From Candidatus Altimarinota bacterium (GTDB taxonomy: Bacteria > Cyanobacteriota > Cyanobacteriia > Cyanobacteriales > Microcystaceae), in the NCBI GenBank assembly GCA_012031035.1, contig JAAUUT010000057.1, positions 1-34,130 of the forward strand: 34,130 nt of DNA. Reading direction: 5' to 3'. The position numbers and the translations under genes were made by a program. Positions 7,323 through 17,038 of this stretch are shown one piece after another. Within the stretch, counting starts at the first letter, position 1; every line of letters starts with the position of its first letter. Under the pieces are notes generated by a model. It searched no databases, was not told the DNA's origin, and saw nothing but the letters and a program-made list of their open reading frames with translations.

Positions 7323-8171
7323 ATGCAAAAATTGATTGCCAAGGTTGCACAAACTTTAGTGATGGGTGCTGCGATTTTTGTGGCGATCGCAGTCGATCTC
7401 CCTCAAGCTATGGCTTCTGCACTCATTCAAGAAGACTTATTTTTCGGGCGAAATCTTCCTGACGGCACACAAGTATCAGACGAACAATTTCAAACGTTTG
7501 TCGATAAATTTATTACGCCTCATTTTCCTGCTGGATTAACTATTTTCGATGCTAACAATCAGTTTGAGAGCAATAAGGTCGTCACGCTTTTTGTAGAAGA
7601 TAATCTTAAAACTAAAAAAGCGATCGCGGAAATTATCGCCGCCTATCGACAACAATTTCATCAAAAAAGTGTCTTGCAAATCAACAATCAAGACTACTTG
7701 AAAGTTGGTTTTGGTGCGGGTGAAAATCTTATCGATAACGATCCTAACCCAGAATTCATTCAAACCGATCTATTTTTCGGGCGCAATATTGCTGGTGGGA
7801 CACAAGTAACCCAAGAACAATTTCAAGCTTTTGTCGATCGATTTATTACGCCTCGTTTTCCCGATGGATTGACGATTTTCGATGCTAACGGACAGTTTGA
7901 GGACAGTACGGGAACGATTATTCAAGAACCTTCTAAGGTAGTTAGATTGTTGCTCGAAGATACCCAAGAAAATGAAACTGCCCTCGATGAGATTATTAAA
8001 GCGTACATCGAGCAGTTTCGACAAGAAAGCGTGTTGGCAGTTGTGGATGAGGATGTCGAGGTTATTGTTGATTCTAAATCGCCAACCTCTGTCCCAGAAC
8101 CACAATCTGCGATTGGGTTGTTTGCTATTGGCGTTTTAGGAGCGAGTATTCGCCAAAAAAAGTTATTTTGA
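7323..8171 (+). CDS. tandem DUF3574 protein with signal peptide and PEP-CTERM-like tail
   Basis: The 282-residue protein has an N-terminal hydrophobic signal ending near PQAMASA. Two copies of a roughly 90-residue DUF3574-like domain follow (about 37-125 and 148-243). Both begin DLFFGRN and contain QVxxEQFQxFVDxFITPxFPxGLTIFDANxQFE and a Q-x-SVL ending. The C terminus reads SVPEPQSAIGLFAIGVL followed by RQKK: a VPEP motif, hydrophobic helix and basic end, the PEP-CTERM sorting layout. It is therefore likely exported and processed at the surface. DUF3574 has no known function. An AAGGAG lies about eleven bases before the ATG. No operon partner is visible; the next gene is on the opposite strand. 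Confidence 0.85.
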   Translation: MQKLIAKVAQTLVMGAAIFVAIAVDLPQAMASALIQEDLFFGRNLPDGTQVSDEQFQTFVDKFITPHFPAGLTIFDANNQFESNKVVTLFVEDNLKTKKAIAEIIAAYRQQFHQKSVLQINNQDYLKVGFGAGENLIDNDPNPEFIQTDLFFGRNIAGGTQVTQEQFQAFVDRFITPRFPDGLTIFDANGQFEDSTGTIIQEPSKVVRLLLEDTQENETALDEIIKAYIEQFRQESVLAVVDEDVEVIVDSKSPTSVPEPQSAIGLFAIGVLGASIRQKKLF

Positions 8172-8203
8172 TTTAAGTGAAGATAAAGACTTGTCAGTAA
8201 TTG

Positions 8204-9118
8204 TTACAAGCATTTTTCAATGGTTGCCGCTATAGACTGAGACAAACTTTTGAGATCGTAACCGCCTTCGAGTCCGAAGAGAATGCGACGAGTAATCTTG
8301 AGAATATAATCAGTAAAAGCGCCATAGTCTTCTGGCTTGAGAGAAATTTCAGCCAAAGGATCGTCATGATTGGCATCGTAACCCGCACTTACAATCAATA
8401 AATCTGGCTTAAAATCCCTCAAAAAAGGAAATACAAAATTTTCAAAAGCAATTTGATAGATCTCGAAAGTGCTACCTGGTAACATGGGGATATTGAGGAC
8501 ATTACTATATTTACCGCGATCGCTCGCTTTCCCCGTTCCAGGATAACAAGGAGATTGATGCAGCGAACAATAGGCGATATTAGGATTGTCTTCTATAATC
8601 GCTTCGGTTCCATTGCCATGATGTACGTCCCAATCGAGGATAGCAACTCGGTCGATGTTAGGTTGTTCTAGAGCATAATACGCCGCGATCGCAGCATTAG
8701 AAAACAAACAAAATCCCATCCCTCTATCTGCTTCGGCATGATGTCCCGGCGGACGTGCTAAAACAAAAGCAGGGTTATCATTAGCAATAATTGTATTCAC
8801 CCCATCCAACCAAGCGCTGACAGCTAATAAAGCAATCTCATAACTGCGAGGAGAAATCGGAGTATCCATATCCAACGATCCTCCCCCATTGCTAGCAATA
8901 TTGCGCACGCGAGCGATATATTCAGGGGAATGGATATTTTGAATGTAGGGAATGGGATCTCTCGTGGCGATCGCAGTTGGTAATTGCCAGCGTAGTTTAT
9001 TCGTCCAAGAAACCTTTTTAAGCGTTTCTACAATAGCCGTCAAACGTGCTGGTCTTTCTGGATGATAGTCTCCTGTTTGATGAGCCAGAAATTCATCTGA
9101 ATAAATAATTGGAAACAT
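8204..9118 (-). CDS. histone deacetylase-like (arginase-fold) amidohydrolase
   Basis: This belongs to the HDAC/AcuC/acetylpolyamine amidohydrolase superfamily, zinc enzymes that remove acyl groups from lysine or polyamine amines. The 304 residues carry the family signatures: HQTGDYHPERPARL near the start, RPPGHHAEADRGMGFCLF (tandem active-site His), ILDWDVHHGNGTEAI with the Asp and His zinc ligands, and SAGYDANHDDPL with the third ligand region. The substrate in cyanobacteria is not known. It stands alone, convergent with the DUF3574 gene; the roughly 285 bp upstream hold HIP1 sites but no other feature I can support. Confidence 0.93.
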   Translation of the reverse strand: MFPIIYSDEFLAHQTGDYHPERPARLTAIVETLKKVSWTNKLRWQLPTAIATRDPIPYIQNIHSPEYIARVRNIASNGGGSLDMDTPISPRSYEIALLAVSAWLDGVNTIIANDNPAFVLARPPGHHAEADRGMGFCLFSNAAIAAYYALEQPNIDRVAILDWDVHHGNGTEAIIEDNPNIAYCSLHQSPCYPGTGKASDRGKYSNVLNIPMLPGSTFEIYQIAFENFVFPFLRDFKPDLLIVSAGYDANHDDPLAEISLKPEDYGAFTDYILKITRRILFGLEGGYDLKSLSQSIAATIEKCL

Positions 9119-9405
9119 AAGATATTAATTAACAATAGCTAGTAGCCCATAATAATTTGGCGATCGCTTGTATTATTCGCTGATAATTCCTACAGTAATA
9201 AAACTTTGCATTTCCTTGACAAATTTGAGCAAGGATGATAAGTGCGATCGCTATTTTATCAATAAATTTTATCTTGCCATTACAAAACATACATCTTTCA
9301 AATGACTTAACAGAATTCAACAAGATAAAACTACTGTAAGATTTTTTGAAAAAATTGGGAACAATAATACTAAAGCTATTGGCTACTTAGCCTGACTTGC
9401 GATTT

Positions 9406-11049
9406 ATGCTGAAATCCCTCATCCTTCCATCAAAGGCTCAATTCGATCGGGCCCAAGTCAATCTGAAGCCTAAATTGTCAACATGGTCTATATTGTTGGT
9501 GGCGATCGCAGTGGCGAGCATGAGTGCTACTGCTATTTATCAACTCAATCAGATAGCAGAACGCAATAGTAACACAAGGCTTCTCTTAACTCAAGTCAAA
9601 GAGCAAGTAAGCCGACTCAACGCTTTGGAATGGGAGGGCATTTCCAAAGGTAAAATTGATGAGAACTTAACCGAAGAACTGGCTGAAAATAAGCAAAGCA
9701 CCGATGCTATTTTTAACGAGCTTCAACAAATCGAGCGACAAAACGATCTGAGCAATTTTTTTGCTTTCTATAAGCGTTATAAAACCGAAATTGACCGCGT
9801 ACTGGTGCTAATTGCCCAAGGTAACACCAAAGAAGCGATAGACGTTGATGCAGATGGCATTGATGAAATCTATGATGCGTTGTATGCTGAAGTCGCCAAC
9901 CTGGAAAAAAGCTATATAGAGCAGCAAAAGCGAACGAGAGTAATTGCAGACATTGGAACCACCTTTTCTTTAATCTTATCAGCCGTTATCATTGGCGTTT
10001 TGTTCCATAAATTCAGCAAAAGTTTATGGGATAAAAACTACGAGTTAGCGATCGCCTTTCAAGAACTCCAGAAAACCCAAAATCAGTTGATTCAACAAGA
10101 AAAAATGGCAGCCTTGGGGCAACTCATTGCTGGAGTCGCCCATGAAATTAATAATCCTTTAGGCATTATCAAAGCATCGGCCAGCAACACCGAGCAAGCA
10201 CTACAAGAAGCCCTTGCCGAACTTCCTTTCTTACATCAGCGGTTGAATCCAGAAGAGCAAGAAAGCTTTTTCAAGCTAATCGCTCAGACGCTCGACAACC
10301 AAGCGTCGGTTTCCTCTCCAAGAAACCGCGCCCTTAAACGCCAAATTACAACTCAACTTCAAGAACACGACGTTCAAAATGCCAGACAAATTGCCGATCT
10401 CTTAATGGACATGGGCATTGTTAAAGAATTTGAGTTCTTGCTGCCTCTTTTAAAGGGGAATAAGGGTGAATGGGGCGTTCATCTTGCCTACAATCTAACT
10501 TGCTGCTTTGTCAACAATCAGATGATTCTCAATGCAGTCGATCGCTCCTCCAAGATTGTTTTTGCGCTCAAGAGCTATTCCCATTTCGATCGCAGTGACA
10601 AAAAGCAGTTAATGCAAGTACAGGAAGGGCTAGAAACCACGCTTGCTATCTATCACAATCAACTCAAACGCAATATCAATTTAATTCGAGACTATCAAGA
10701 TGTTCCCGATATTTTGGGATACCCCGACGAACTAGTTCAAGTTTGGACAAACCTAATCTTCAATGCCATTCAAGCAATGGGAAACGGGGGAACGCTTACC
10801 GTTACGATTCGTCGGTACGAAGATGGAGTAAAGGTTAAGATCTCGGATACGGGATCTGGCATTCCGCCAGAAGTACAGCCAAAAATCTTTGAAGCCTTTT
10901 TTACTAGCAAATCTGCTGGAGAAGGAAGTGGTCTGGGACTGTATATTAGCCAGAAGATTGTTGACAAACATCATGGATGGATGAAAGTAGAAAGTCAACC
11001 AGGATATACTCAAGTCAGCGTTTATCTACCCGTCGAGTCTGTTGAGTAA
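9406..11049 (+). CDS. membrane sensor histidine kinase
   Basis: A TTG nine bases upstream (9397) extends the frame, but the ATG at 9406 is preferred. Predicted layout: a transmembrane helix at about 27-47 (WSILLVAIAVASMSATAIY), an extracytoplasmic helical segment to about 180, a second helix near 185-205, a coiled linker, then the H-box GQLIAGVAHEINNPLGIIKA with phospho-accepting His. The catalytic domain has TNLIFNAIQAM (N-box), DTGSGIPPEV and GSGLGLYIS. About 170 residues, longer than a plain HisKA dimer, separate the H-box from the N-box. It is followed by a receiver gene after 15 bp, so the partner is likely that regulator and the REC-GGDEF protein after it. The signal is unknown. Confidence 0.92.
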   Translation: MLKSLILPSKAQFDRAQVNLKPKLSTWSILLVAIAVASMSATAIYQLNQIAERNSNTRLLLTQVKEQVSRLNALEWEGISKGKIDENLTEELAENKQSTDAIFNELQQIERQNDLSNFFAFYKRYKTEIDRVLVLIAQGNTKEAIDVDADGIDEIYDALYAEVANLEKSYIEQQKRTRVIADIGTTFSLILSAVIIGVLFHKFSKSLWDKNYELAIAFQELQKTQNQLIQQEKMAALGQLIAGVAHEINNPLGIIKASASNTEQALQEALAELPFLHQRLNPEEQESFFKLIAQTLDNQASVSSPRNRALKRQITTQLQEHDVQNARQIADLLMDMGIVKEFEFLLPLLKGNKGEWGVHLAYNLTCCFVNNQMILNAVDRSSKIVFALKSYSHFDRSDKKQLMQVQEGLETTLAIYHNQLKRNINLIRDYQDVPDILGYPDELVQVWTNLIFNAIQAMGNGGTLTVTIRRYEDGVKVKISDTGSGIPPEVQPKIFEAFFTSKSAGEGSGLGLYISQKIVDKHHGWMKVESQPGYTQVSVYLPVESVE

Positions 11050-11064
11050 GGAGGAGGCAACTTA

Positions 11065-11457
11065 GTGATATCTGATACTGCGATTCTTTGTGTAGATGAT
11101 GAATCTTCAATTTTAAAGGTTCTCAAGGAACAACTAAAACGGTGCTTTGGCAATCAGTATGTCTACGAAATTGCTCAAAGTGCTGAAGAAGCTTGGATGG
11201 CGATCGATGAGTTAGAACAGGAAAATATCAAAATTCTCATCATTGTTTCTGATTGGCTCATGCCCAATGTTAGAGGAGATGAGTTTTTAGCTCAAGTTCA
11301 TGAACGCTTTCCTGAAGTGATAACGGTCATGCTAACCGGACAAGCTGACGAAGCAGCGATCGAGCGTGCCAGACGACAAGCCAATCTTTATGCTTGCATC
11401 CACAAACCTTGGACGCAAGAGGAGTTACAGAAAGTAATTAGTACCGCGTTGAGTTAG
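11065..11457 (+). CDS. single-domain response regulator (receiver only)
   Basis: The 130-residue protein consists of one CheY-like receiver domain: acidic pocket CVDDESS, phospho-acceptor Asp in IVSDWLMPNVRG, the Thr switch in VMLTGQADE and the Lys in CIHKPWTQEE. The GTG start at 11065 is supported by GGAGG nine bases upstream. There is no output domain, so it probably relays phosphate or acts by protein contact. It lies between the histidine kinase and the REC-PAS-GGDEF gene (six-base gap), in one operon. Confidence 0.93.
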   Translation: MISDTAILCVDDESSILKVLKEQLKRCFGNQYVYEIAQSAEEAWMAIDELEQENIKILIIVSDWLMPNVRGDEFLAQVHERFPEVITVMLTGQADEAAIERARRQANLYACIHKPWTQEELQKVISTALS

Positions 11458-11463
11458 TAGACT

Positions 11464-12784
11464 ATGCGAGCGACAATTGTTTGTGTTGATGATGAATGGG
11501 GTATTCTCAGGAGTTTGGGGAACCAACTCAAACGCCACTTCGGCAAAGACTATGACATTGAGCTTGCTAGTAGCGGTGAAGAAGCCCTTTTGCTTTGCGC
11601 CGAACTGACGACTGAAGGTAGAGACATTCCCGCGATCGTTTCCGATCAGAGAATGCAAGGAATGGATGGAGATGCTTTGTTGATTCAACTCCATACTCTC
11701 TATCCCAAAACACTAAAAATTATGTTGACTGGGCAAGCTGATGCCGATTCAGTTGGGAATGTTGTGAATGCTGCTGCTTTATACCGATACATTCGTAAAC
11801 CCTGGGATGAAACCGACCTGATCTTAACCGTTACCGAAGCTCTACGGCGATTTAAACAAGAGCAACAATTAGTCGAACAAAATGAGTTGTTGAAGAAAAC
11901 TAATGCTAAGTTGGAAAGCTCTTTAGCCTTGTTGTTAGCCACTTTTGAAGCTACAGCCGATGGGATTCTCGTACTCGATTATGCGGGGAAAGTCGTCAGT
12001 TTTAATCAAAAATTCGTCATAATTTGGAACCTTGTAGACTCGGACTTAACTGGTTTGGAAGAGAATCTGTCAGATGCTATCTTCAAACAATTAATCGAGC
12101 CAGATGCGATCGATTTTAAAGCCTTGTTTTTAGAAATTAATGCCCAGAAACACGATTTTTTGAGATTAAAAAATGGCAACACGATCGAGTACTATTTACA
12201 GCCTCACCAACTAGAGGACGAAATTGTCGGTAGAGTCTGGAGTTTTCGAGACGTTACTCAGGAAAAGCAAAGAGAAGCGATCGTGAAGCATCAAGCTTTA
12301 CATGATGCCCTTACCAATCTACCCAATCGGCTTTTGTTCGATCAAAAATTGACTTCAGTGTTAAATAATGTTGCCAATGAGTCAAAAACTCATTGCCGTT
12401 ATGTTTCTAGATTTAGATCGGTTTAAAGAGGTTAATGATACGTTAGGACACGCGGTAGGCGATCTCTTGTTACTAAGTGTTGTCCAACGTCTTGTTAGTT
12501 GTCTTAGGGAAGGAGATGTGATGGCTCGCTGGGGAGGGGATGAATTCGTGCTACTCCTGCCACAGATTCGCCATCGAGAAGATGTAAGTGAGATTGCCCA
12601 CAGGTTAATTGAAGTGCTGCAACCTGAGTTTCTTATCGATGGCTATTCTCTTAATGTAACGGCTAGTATAGGCATTGCCATATGCCCTCACGATGGCATG
12701 AATGGTAGTAGATTGCTCCAAAATGCTGATGCAGCATTATACCAGGCAAAAAAATGCGGACGCAACAACTACCAGCACTATTAG
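11464..12784 (+). pseudogene. REC-PAS-GGDEF diguanylate cyclase, frameshifted
   Basis: The first frame (11464-12426) encodes a receiver domain (CVDDEWG; Asp in AIVSDQRMQG; Lys in IRKPWDE), a coiled linker, a PAS-like domain (ATADGILVLDYAGKVVSFNQ) and the GGDEF start HDALTNLPNRLLFD. It then runs into unrelated sequence. The +1 frame takes over at the A5 run at 12384-12388 with KLIAVMFLDLDRFK and continues to 12784 with the intact RWGGDEF signature and an upstream RxxD product-inhibition site (REGD). Removing one A restores a complete roughly 440-residue response-regulator cyclase making c-di-GMP. The shift may be a sequencing error, a real mutation or, less likely, slippage. It is the third gene of the kinase operon. 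Confidence 0.88.
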
Positions 12785-12799
12785 CCTATCGTTACACAA

Positions 12800-14428
12800 T
12801 TACGTACTCACAGGCAGTTCGGATAATCCTCCCAAAAGATTAGTGGAGGAGTTCAAAGCTGCTGCGATCGCCGATGAAGAATTGTTCGAGGTATACTCAA
12901 CTTCTAGTGAGGGACGAAACATAATTTCCTCAGCTTCAGAAGAATAGAGGTCAATCCCGTCATCATTGCCGGAAATTTTCTCACTGATAATTGCCAAACC
13001 ATAATTAGCTTCCCCATTGGCCCAACGTTGAACGGCTTCGCTGACATCGATATTGCGAATGTTATAACCGCTAGGGTTGTTGTCGCCAGAAAAAGGATTA
13101 ATTAGCTCGTCGTAATCGCTTGCGTTATTTAAACCATTGTCTAACGAATTCCAAGTCGAACTTTCATCCCAAGCGCGAGTCACGTAGTAAATCGAAAAAT
13201 CGGGATTGGCAAGAGGATTATCGATATCCTCTTTGAGTGTAAGTTTGAGATTTGCCCGCGTGATGGTGGCTCCGAGAGGAATTTTACCTTCTGCCCCATC
13301 GCCAATAATATCGTCAAATCGCAGGAGAGTTTGACCGGAGCGATCGCGCAACCAACTATTAGTCGTGTCATCATCGATTATAAGCGTTGCATCACTGTCA
13401 TAGCTGGTATCTTTAGAAGCCTCATTAATCCAAGTATCTTGCGTGTAAGAATAGCCACTTACGCCATTTTGAAAATAGACAGTTGGATTGGGCGCTTTAT
13501 AGCGATCGAAGTCAACATTGAGGCTAAATTGACTCTCATCTTTAGTGTAAAAGTCGTTTAGCGTGGGGGAATAACTGCTAACATTGATGCGATCGCCTGC
13601 GGTGTCAAATTCCATAATCCGAAGATAGCCGTTGCCACCATTAGGATCGTCCTGGTAATCGGCTAAAACTTCGTGAACGGGCAATCCATGATTGTTAATG
13701 CTAGTTTGACGATATTCCTCATGAAAGTGACCTGCATTAACTAGGAAAATATTGCGGTTGGTGGCGATGAAATGATTAAATAACTCTTCCGCTCGAATGC
13801 CATCGGGATTATACTGTCCCTCAAAGTTGTACCACAAGTCAGGATAGCGACCAGACTCAACGACAGGAACGCCTCCCGTGTAATCTTCTGCATCTTGCAA
13901 GTAGCGGTGGGTAGTAACCATCACTGGCTTATCGCGATTGGCATTAATGATACTTTGTGCCCAAGCGAGTTCGGCATGGGGGGTTTCTAAATGTAGGTGA
14001 AGGGCAATAAAATTCTGTTCGCCACCGCTAAAACGCTGGTAAGTGCTTAATCCCGAAGGTGACGCACCGCCAAACCAACTACGATCCTCATACCATTGAG
14101 GACCAAAGTTTTGCAGGTAGTTGCTAGGATCGTAATCCTGACCGACTCCACCCGATTCTAATACGTCGTGATTGCCAGCCACGACACCGTGGGGAATATC
14201 GGCTCTCTCCAGAATACTCATCGAGGCTTTAGCATTAGCATACTCTCTGGGAGCGAGAGAACCCGTACCGTGTTGAACAACATCGCCGTAATGAGAAATA
14301 AATTCAATGTTAAGTGCTTCGCGGTTGTCAACAATCCATTGGGTTTGTGCGGTGAAAATTTCTGGATAGTTCTCGCTGTACTTCTGAGTATCGGGCAAGC
14401 CGATAACGACAAATCTTTCTTGAGCCAT
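12800..14428 (-). CDS. calcineurin-like metallophosphoesterase with C-terminal beta domain
   Basis: The N-terminal domain (about 1-270) has all metallophosphoesterase blocks in order: PDTQKY (in place of DxH), HYGDVVQHG, AGNHDVLE, VTTHRYL and NAGHFHEE, so a two-metal active site is plausible. The C-terminal part (about 340-520) with SYDSDATLIIDDD, LLRFDD and the WDESSTWNSL motif resembles DNRLRE-type beta-sandwich domains of surface proteins. The ATG at 14428 is chosen because AGGAGGGG precedes it by about eight bases; an in-frame ATG at 14461 would place that site inside the gene. No signal peptide is seen, which is odd for this C-terminal domain type. The substrate is unknown. It is convergent with the GGDEF gene, 15 bp apart. 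Confidence 0.85.
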   Translation of the reverse strand: MAQERFVVIGLPDTQKYSENYPEIFTAQTQWIVDNREALNIEFISHYGDVVQHGTGSLAPREYANAKASMSILERADIPHGVVAGNHDVLESGGVGQDYDPSNYLQNFGPQWYEDRSWFGGASPSGLSTYQRFSGGEQNFIALHLHLETPHAELAWAQSIINANRDKPVMVTTHRYLQDAEDYTGGVPVVESGRYPDLWYNFEGQYNPDGIRAEELFNHFIATNRNIFLVNAGHFHEEYRQTSINNHGLPVHEVLADYQDDPNGGNGYLRIMEFDTAGDRINVSSYSPTLNDFYTKDESQFSLNVDFDRYKAPNPTVYFQNGVSGYSYTQDTWINEASKDTSYDSDATLIIDDDTTNSWLRDRSGQTLLRFDDIIGDGAEGKIPLGATITRANLKLTLKEDIDNPLANPDFSIYYVTRAWDESSTWNSLDNGLNNASDYDELINPFSGDNNPSGYNIRNIDVSEAVQRWANGEANYGLAIISEKISGNDDGIDLYSSEAEEIMFRPSLEVEYTSNNSSSAIAAALNSSTNLLGGLSELPVST

Positions 14429-14557
14429 GATTTCAACCCCTCCTTTGTCTGCGAGCGTCATTTCTTTCTAATAGCTTTGTTTGAGCCGCACTCATCTAAA
14501 CCTTACTATCGCAAGGTTATCTGGAGGGATCTTTAAGTTTAGAGAAAGATTAACAGA

Positions 14558-15748
14558 CTATTCACTGCGTAAAGCTTTGATAATATCAACCCTAGTCGCA
14601 CGCAAAGCCGGGAAAAAACTCGAACCAACACCAACTAAAAGTGCTGCTCCCATTGATAATCCCGCATTCCGGGAAGAGAATTTGTAGGGAGCTTGAATGA
14701 CTGTGGTTGTCGCTGTATGAGTTAAACTGTGTACTGTCGCGATCGCAATTACTCCCCCTACTATACTAAGTAATATCGCTTCGAGGATAAACTGCAACAT
14801 CACTTCCAATTGACTTGCACCCAAAGCGCGTCTGATGCCAATTTCCTTAGTCCGTTCGATAACCGAAGCAACGGTAATGTTCGCAATGCCAACTCCAGCA
14901 ATCACCAAAGCAATCAACCCAACTCCAGCAAGTGCATAATTAGCGATTTCTTGAGTTTCTTTTTCTCTGAGCAGATCTCCTGCATTGTCTTCTACATAAA
15001 CACTCATCTGAGGATAACGTTGCGATAAAATTTGTTGGACTTTGGTTGCTAGGTTAGTAATATCTTCCAAACGGTGAGGACTAATTTGTGGTTCGTTAAA
15101 ATGTGCTTCTCCTTCTAAGGCATTGGCAAAGTTTTCTGTTATCCAAAGCGTGCCTCGGACGTTGGGATCGGAATCGCCCAATCGACTTTGCGTGACACCG
15201 ATAACGATCAAACGAAGGTTAGAGGAAAATATCGCTTGATTAAGAGGATTTTGCCCTCGAAACAAAGCAAACGCTAATTTTTCATCAACAATTACTACTT
15301 GACGGTATTGGTCAAAATCAGCCCGATTAAAAAACCGACCTTTTACCATTTTTCTGCCAGTTGTTTCTAAATAATTAAGAGAAACACTATTAACTGAAAC
15401 CTTGTCAAGCTGTCTATCTTCAAATTGAACCGAGCCTGAATTTCCTACATACCCAAGAGTAGAAATCGAGCGAATATTAGGGATTGACTGTTTTAAAGCT
15501 TGTCGATCTGTTTGGGTTAATTTAATTTCTTCACCGAATTCAGAGATTAGAATAGGTAGAATATAAGGCTTATCTCTTAGTGCTAGTTTTTCTGCAATTT
15601 GAGTGCTAGAAATAGTTTGGATATTTAAAGTAGTGTTTACTGCTGCTACGCCCATAAAAACGCCCAAACTACTAAGTCCAGAACGCAGTAAATTACTTGA
15701 AAGAGATTTCCAGGTCATGAATAGTAAATCAGCGATTGGCAATCCCAT
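14558..15748 (-). CDS. MacB/FtsX-type ABC transporter permease
   Basis: The 396-residue protein has the MacB-like topology: an N-terminal membrane helix (about 20-42, SGLSSLGVFMGVAAVNTT), a large extracytoplasmic MacB_PCD domain (to about 270), then three C-terminal helices. The first is followed by the coupling sequence ERTKEIGIRRALGAS and the last by FPALRATRVDIIKAL. Such permeases pump substrates by mechanotransmission with an ATPase. No nucleotide-binding protein is encoded here or fused to it. It follows the MacA-like adaptor gene by nine bases, so they form one transcription unit; the nearest downstream gene is an unrelated metallophosphoesterase. Confidence 0.92.
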   Translation of the reverse strand: MGLPIADLLFMTWKSLSSNLLRSGLSSLGVFMGVAAVNTTLNIQTISSTQIAEKLALRDKPYILPILISEFGEEIKLTQTDRQALKQSIPNIRSISTLGYVGNSGSVQFEDRQLDKVSVNSVSLNYLETTGRKMVKGRFFNRADFDQYRQVVIVDEKLAFALFRGQNPLNQAIFSSNLRLIVIGVTQSRLGDSDPNVRGTLWITENFANALEGEAHFNEPQISPHRLEDITNLATKVQQILSQRYPQMSVYVEDNAGDLLREKETQEIANYALAGVGLIALVIAGVGIANITVASVIERTKEIGIRRALGASQLEVMLQFILEAILLSIVGGVIAIATVHSLTHTATTTVIQAPYKFSSRNAGLSMGAALLVGVGSSFFPALRATRVDIIKALRSE

Positions 15749-15757
15749 AAAAAGCCT

Positions 15758-16999
15758 CTACTTAGCAATTAACGGAGTTTCAGGAGTTAAAGGTAGATCT
15801 GAAGGAGCCATGACTATTTTGTCTCCCGCTTGAAGTCCAGAAGTAACTTCTACCTTTTGTAAACCTTGTAATCCCAAAGTAATCGTTTGTTTTTTGGCTT
15901 TACCTTGACTATCTTGAATCCAAACAAAAGGTTTTGCGTCTGTCATTTGTACGATGTCTGGAGGAATAGCAATAATATTCTGTCGGCGAGCGGTGATGAT
16001 TTCGACGCTGACTATACTACCTGGAATGAGAGTATTATTGGGTCGATCTAACAAGACTTGAGTATTGACTTTTGTTTGTCCTCCACTGCTAGAAGAAGCT
16101 TCTGAAGAATTAGAGGAATCAGCACTCGTATTCGGGACAGTAGCTTGAGGAGATAAACTAATGACTTTTCCGGTAAAAGTTTGGGACTTGGGACCGATAA
16201 TGCTAATTCTGGCAGTTTGGTTAATTTTTACTTGTAAGGCATTGAGTGTGGTTAATTGCACCCTAATAATTTCTTTGTTTGGATTGCCTAAAGTTAATAG
16301 GTTGCTTTCGGTTTTAGTGCCATCGCCACTTTTGACATATACTTTTAAAACAATGCCGTTAGTCGGTGCTATCACCAAGCGATCGCCAAGTTGTTGCTGC
16401 AATCTTTTGAGTTTTTCTTGACCGTTGCGAACGTCGAGTTCGGCTTTTTTTTCTTCAACTTGGGCATCTTTTAATTGAGAACGCGCTTGCTCAAAGTTAT
16501 CTTGGTCGGTTCGCAACTCGTTTCTTGAAATTACCCCTTTTTGTTGCCATTGTTGAAACTCTCTATAGCGAGCCTCCCTCGATTTTAGTAGTTCTCTTGC
16601 TTCTATTACTTCTTCGCGACGACGATTGAGATCGAGTTGCGTTTTAGCATTTTCTACCAGTTGTTCTTGATAACTTTCCATCGCCGCGCGATCGCGCAGT
16701 ACAATAAGAGTCTGTCCCTTATAAACGCGATCGCCTTCAGTAACTTTTACTTGTTCTACGGTTACTTCTTTTGGCGATTTAAGGGTTTGCTGTCCGCCTA
16801 ACTCAACCGTGCCGCTTGCGGTGACTGTGGTTTCTACTATCCCTTTTTTTATCGAATGCAGGTTGACTAATACAGGTTTTGGCGTTTGATTGAAATATTT
16901 TTTATAACTAACCCAGCCTCCCATAAGGGTGATACATAATAGCCCAGATCCAACCAGCCAAGGGATTGCCTGACGATAATAATTTTTTTTCTCTGGCAC
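15758..16999 (-). CDS. MacA/HlyD-type periplasmic adaptor of an efflux system
   Basis: The 413-residue membrane fusion protein starts at a GTG with a single anchor helix (about 13-31). A split lipoyl/barrel-sandwich domain follows (VTASGTVELGGQQTLKSP and APTNGIVLKVYVKSGD) around a long coiled-coil hairpin (about 115-205, rich in Arg, Glu and Gln). A beta-barrel region and a C-terminal membrane-proximal domain come next (VWIQDSQGKAKKQTITLGLQ, VTSGLQAGDKIV). It bridges the inner-membrane permease encoded next to an outer-membrane channel. It is divergent from the NRPS/PKS operon across 514 bp, which suggests export of that product, though this is inference from position. Confidence 0.92.
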   Translation of the reverse strand: MPEKKNYYRQAIPWLVGSGLLCITLMGGWVSYKKYFNQTPKPVLVNLHSIKKGIVETTVTASGTVELGGQQTLKSPKEVTVEQVKVTEGDRVYKGQTLIVLRDRAAMESYQEQLVENAKTQLDLNRRREEVIEARELLKSREARYREFQQWQQKGVISRNELRTDQDNFEQARSQLKDAQVEEKKAELDVRNGQEKLKRLQQQLGDRLVIAPTNGIVLKVYVKSGDGTKTESNLLTLGNPNKEIIRVQLTTLNALQVKINQTARISIIGPKSQTFTGKVISLSPQATVPNTSADSSNSSEASSSSGGQTKVNTQVLLDRPNNTLIPGSIVSVEIITARRQNIIAIPPDIVQMTDAKPFVWIQDSQGKAKKQTITLGLQGLQKVEVTSGLQAGDKIVMAPSDLPLTPETPLIAK

Positions 17000-17038
17000 G
17001 GTTTTAGTAAATGCGATCTATTTCATGTTTACAGCATT

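Noticed and set aside
9129..9323. 64-codon minus-strand frame upstream of the deacetylase
   Set aside because: It has no ribosome binding site, is low complexity around HIP1 sites, and shows no recognisable domain.
12702..12947. 81-codon plus-strand frame over the GGDEF end
   Set aside because: It is a shadow of the cyclase 3' end and of the opposing phosphoesterase gene.
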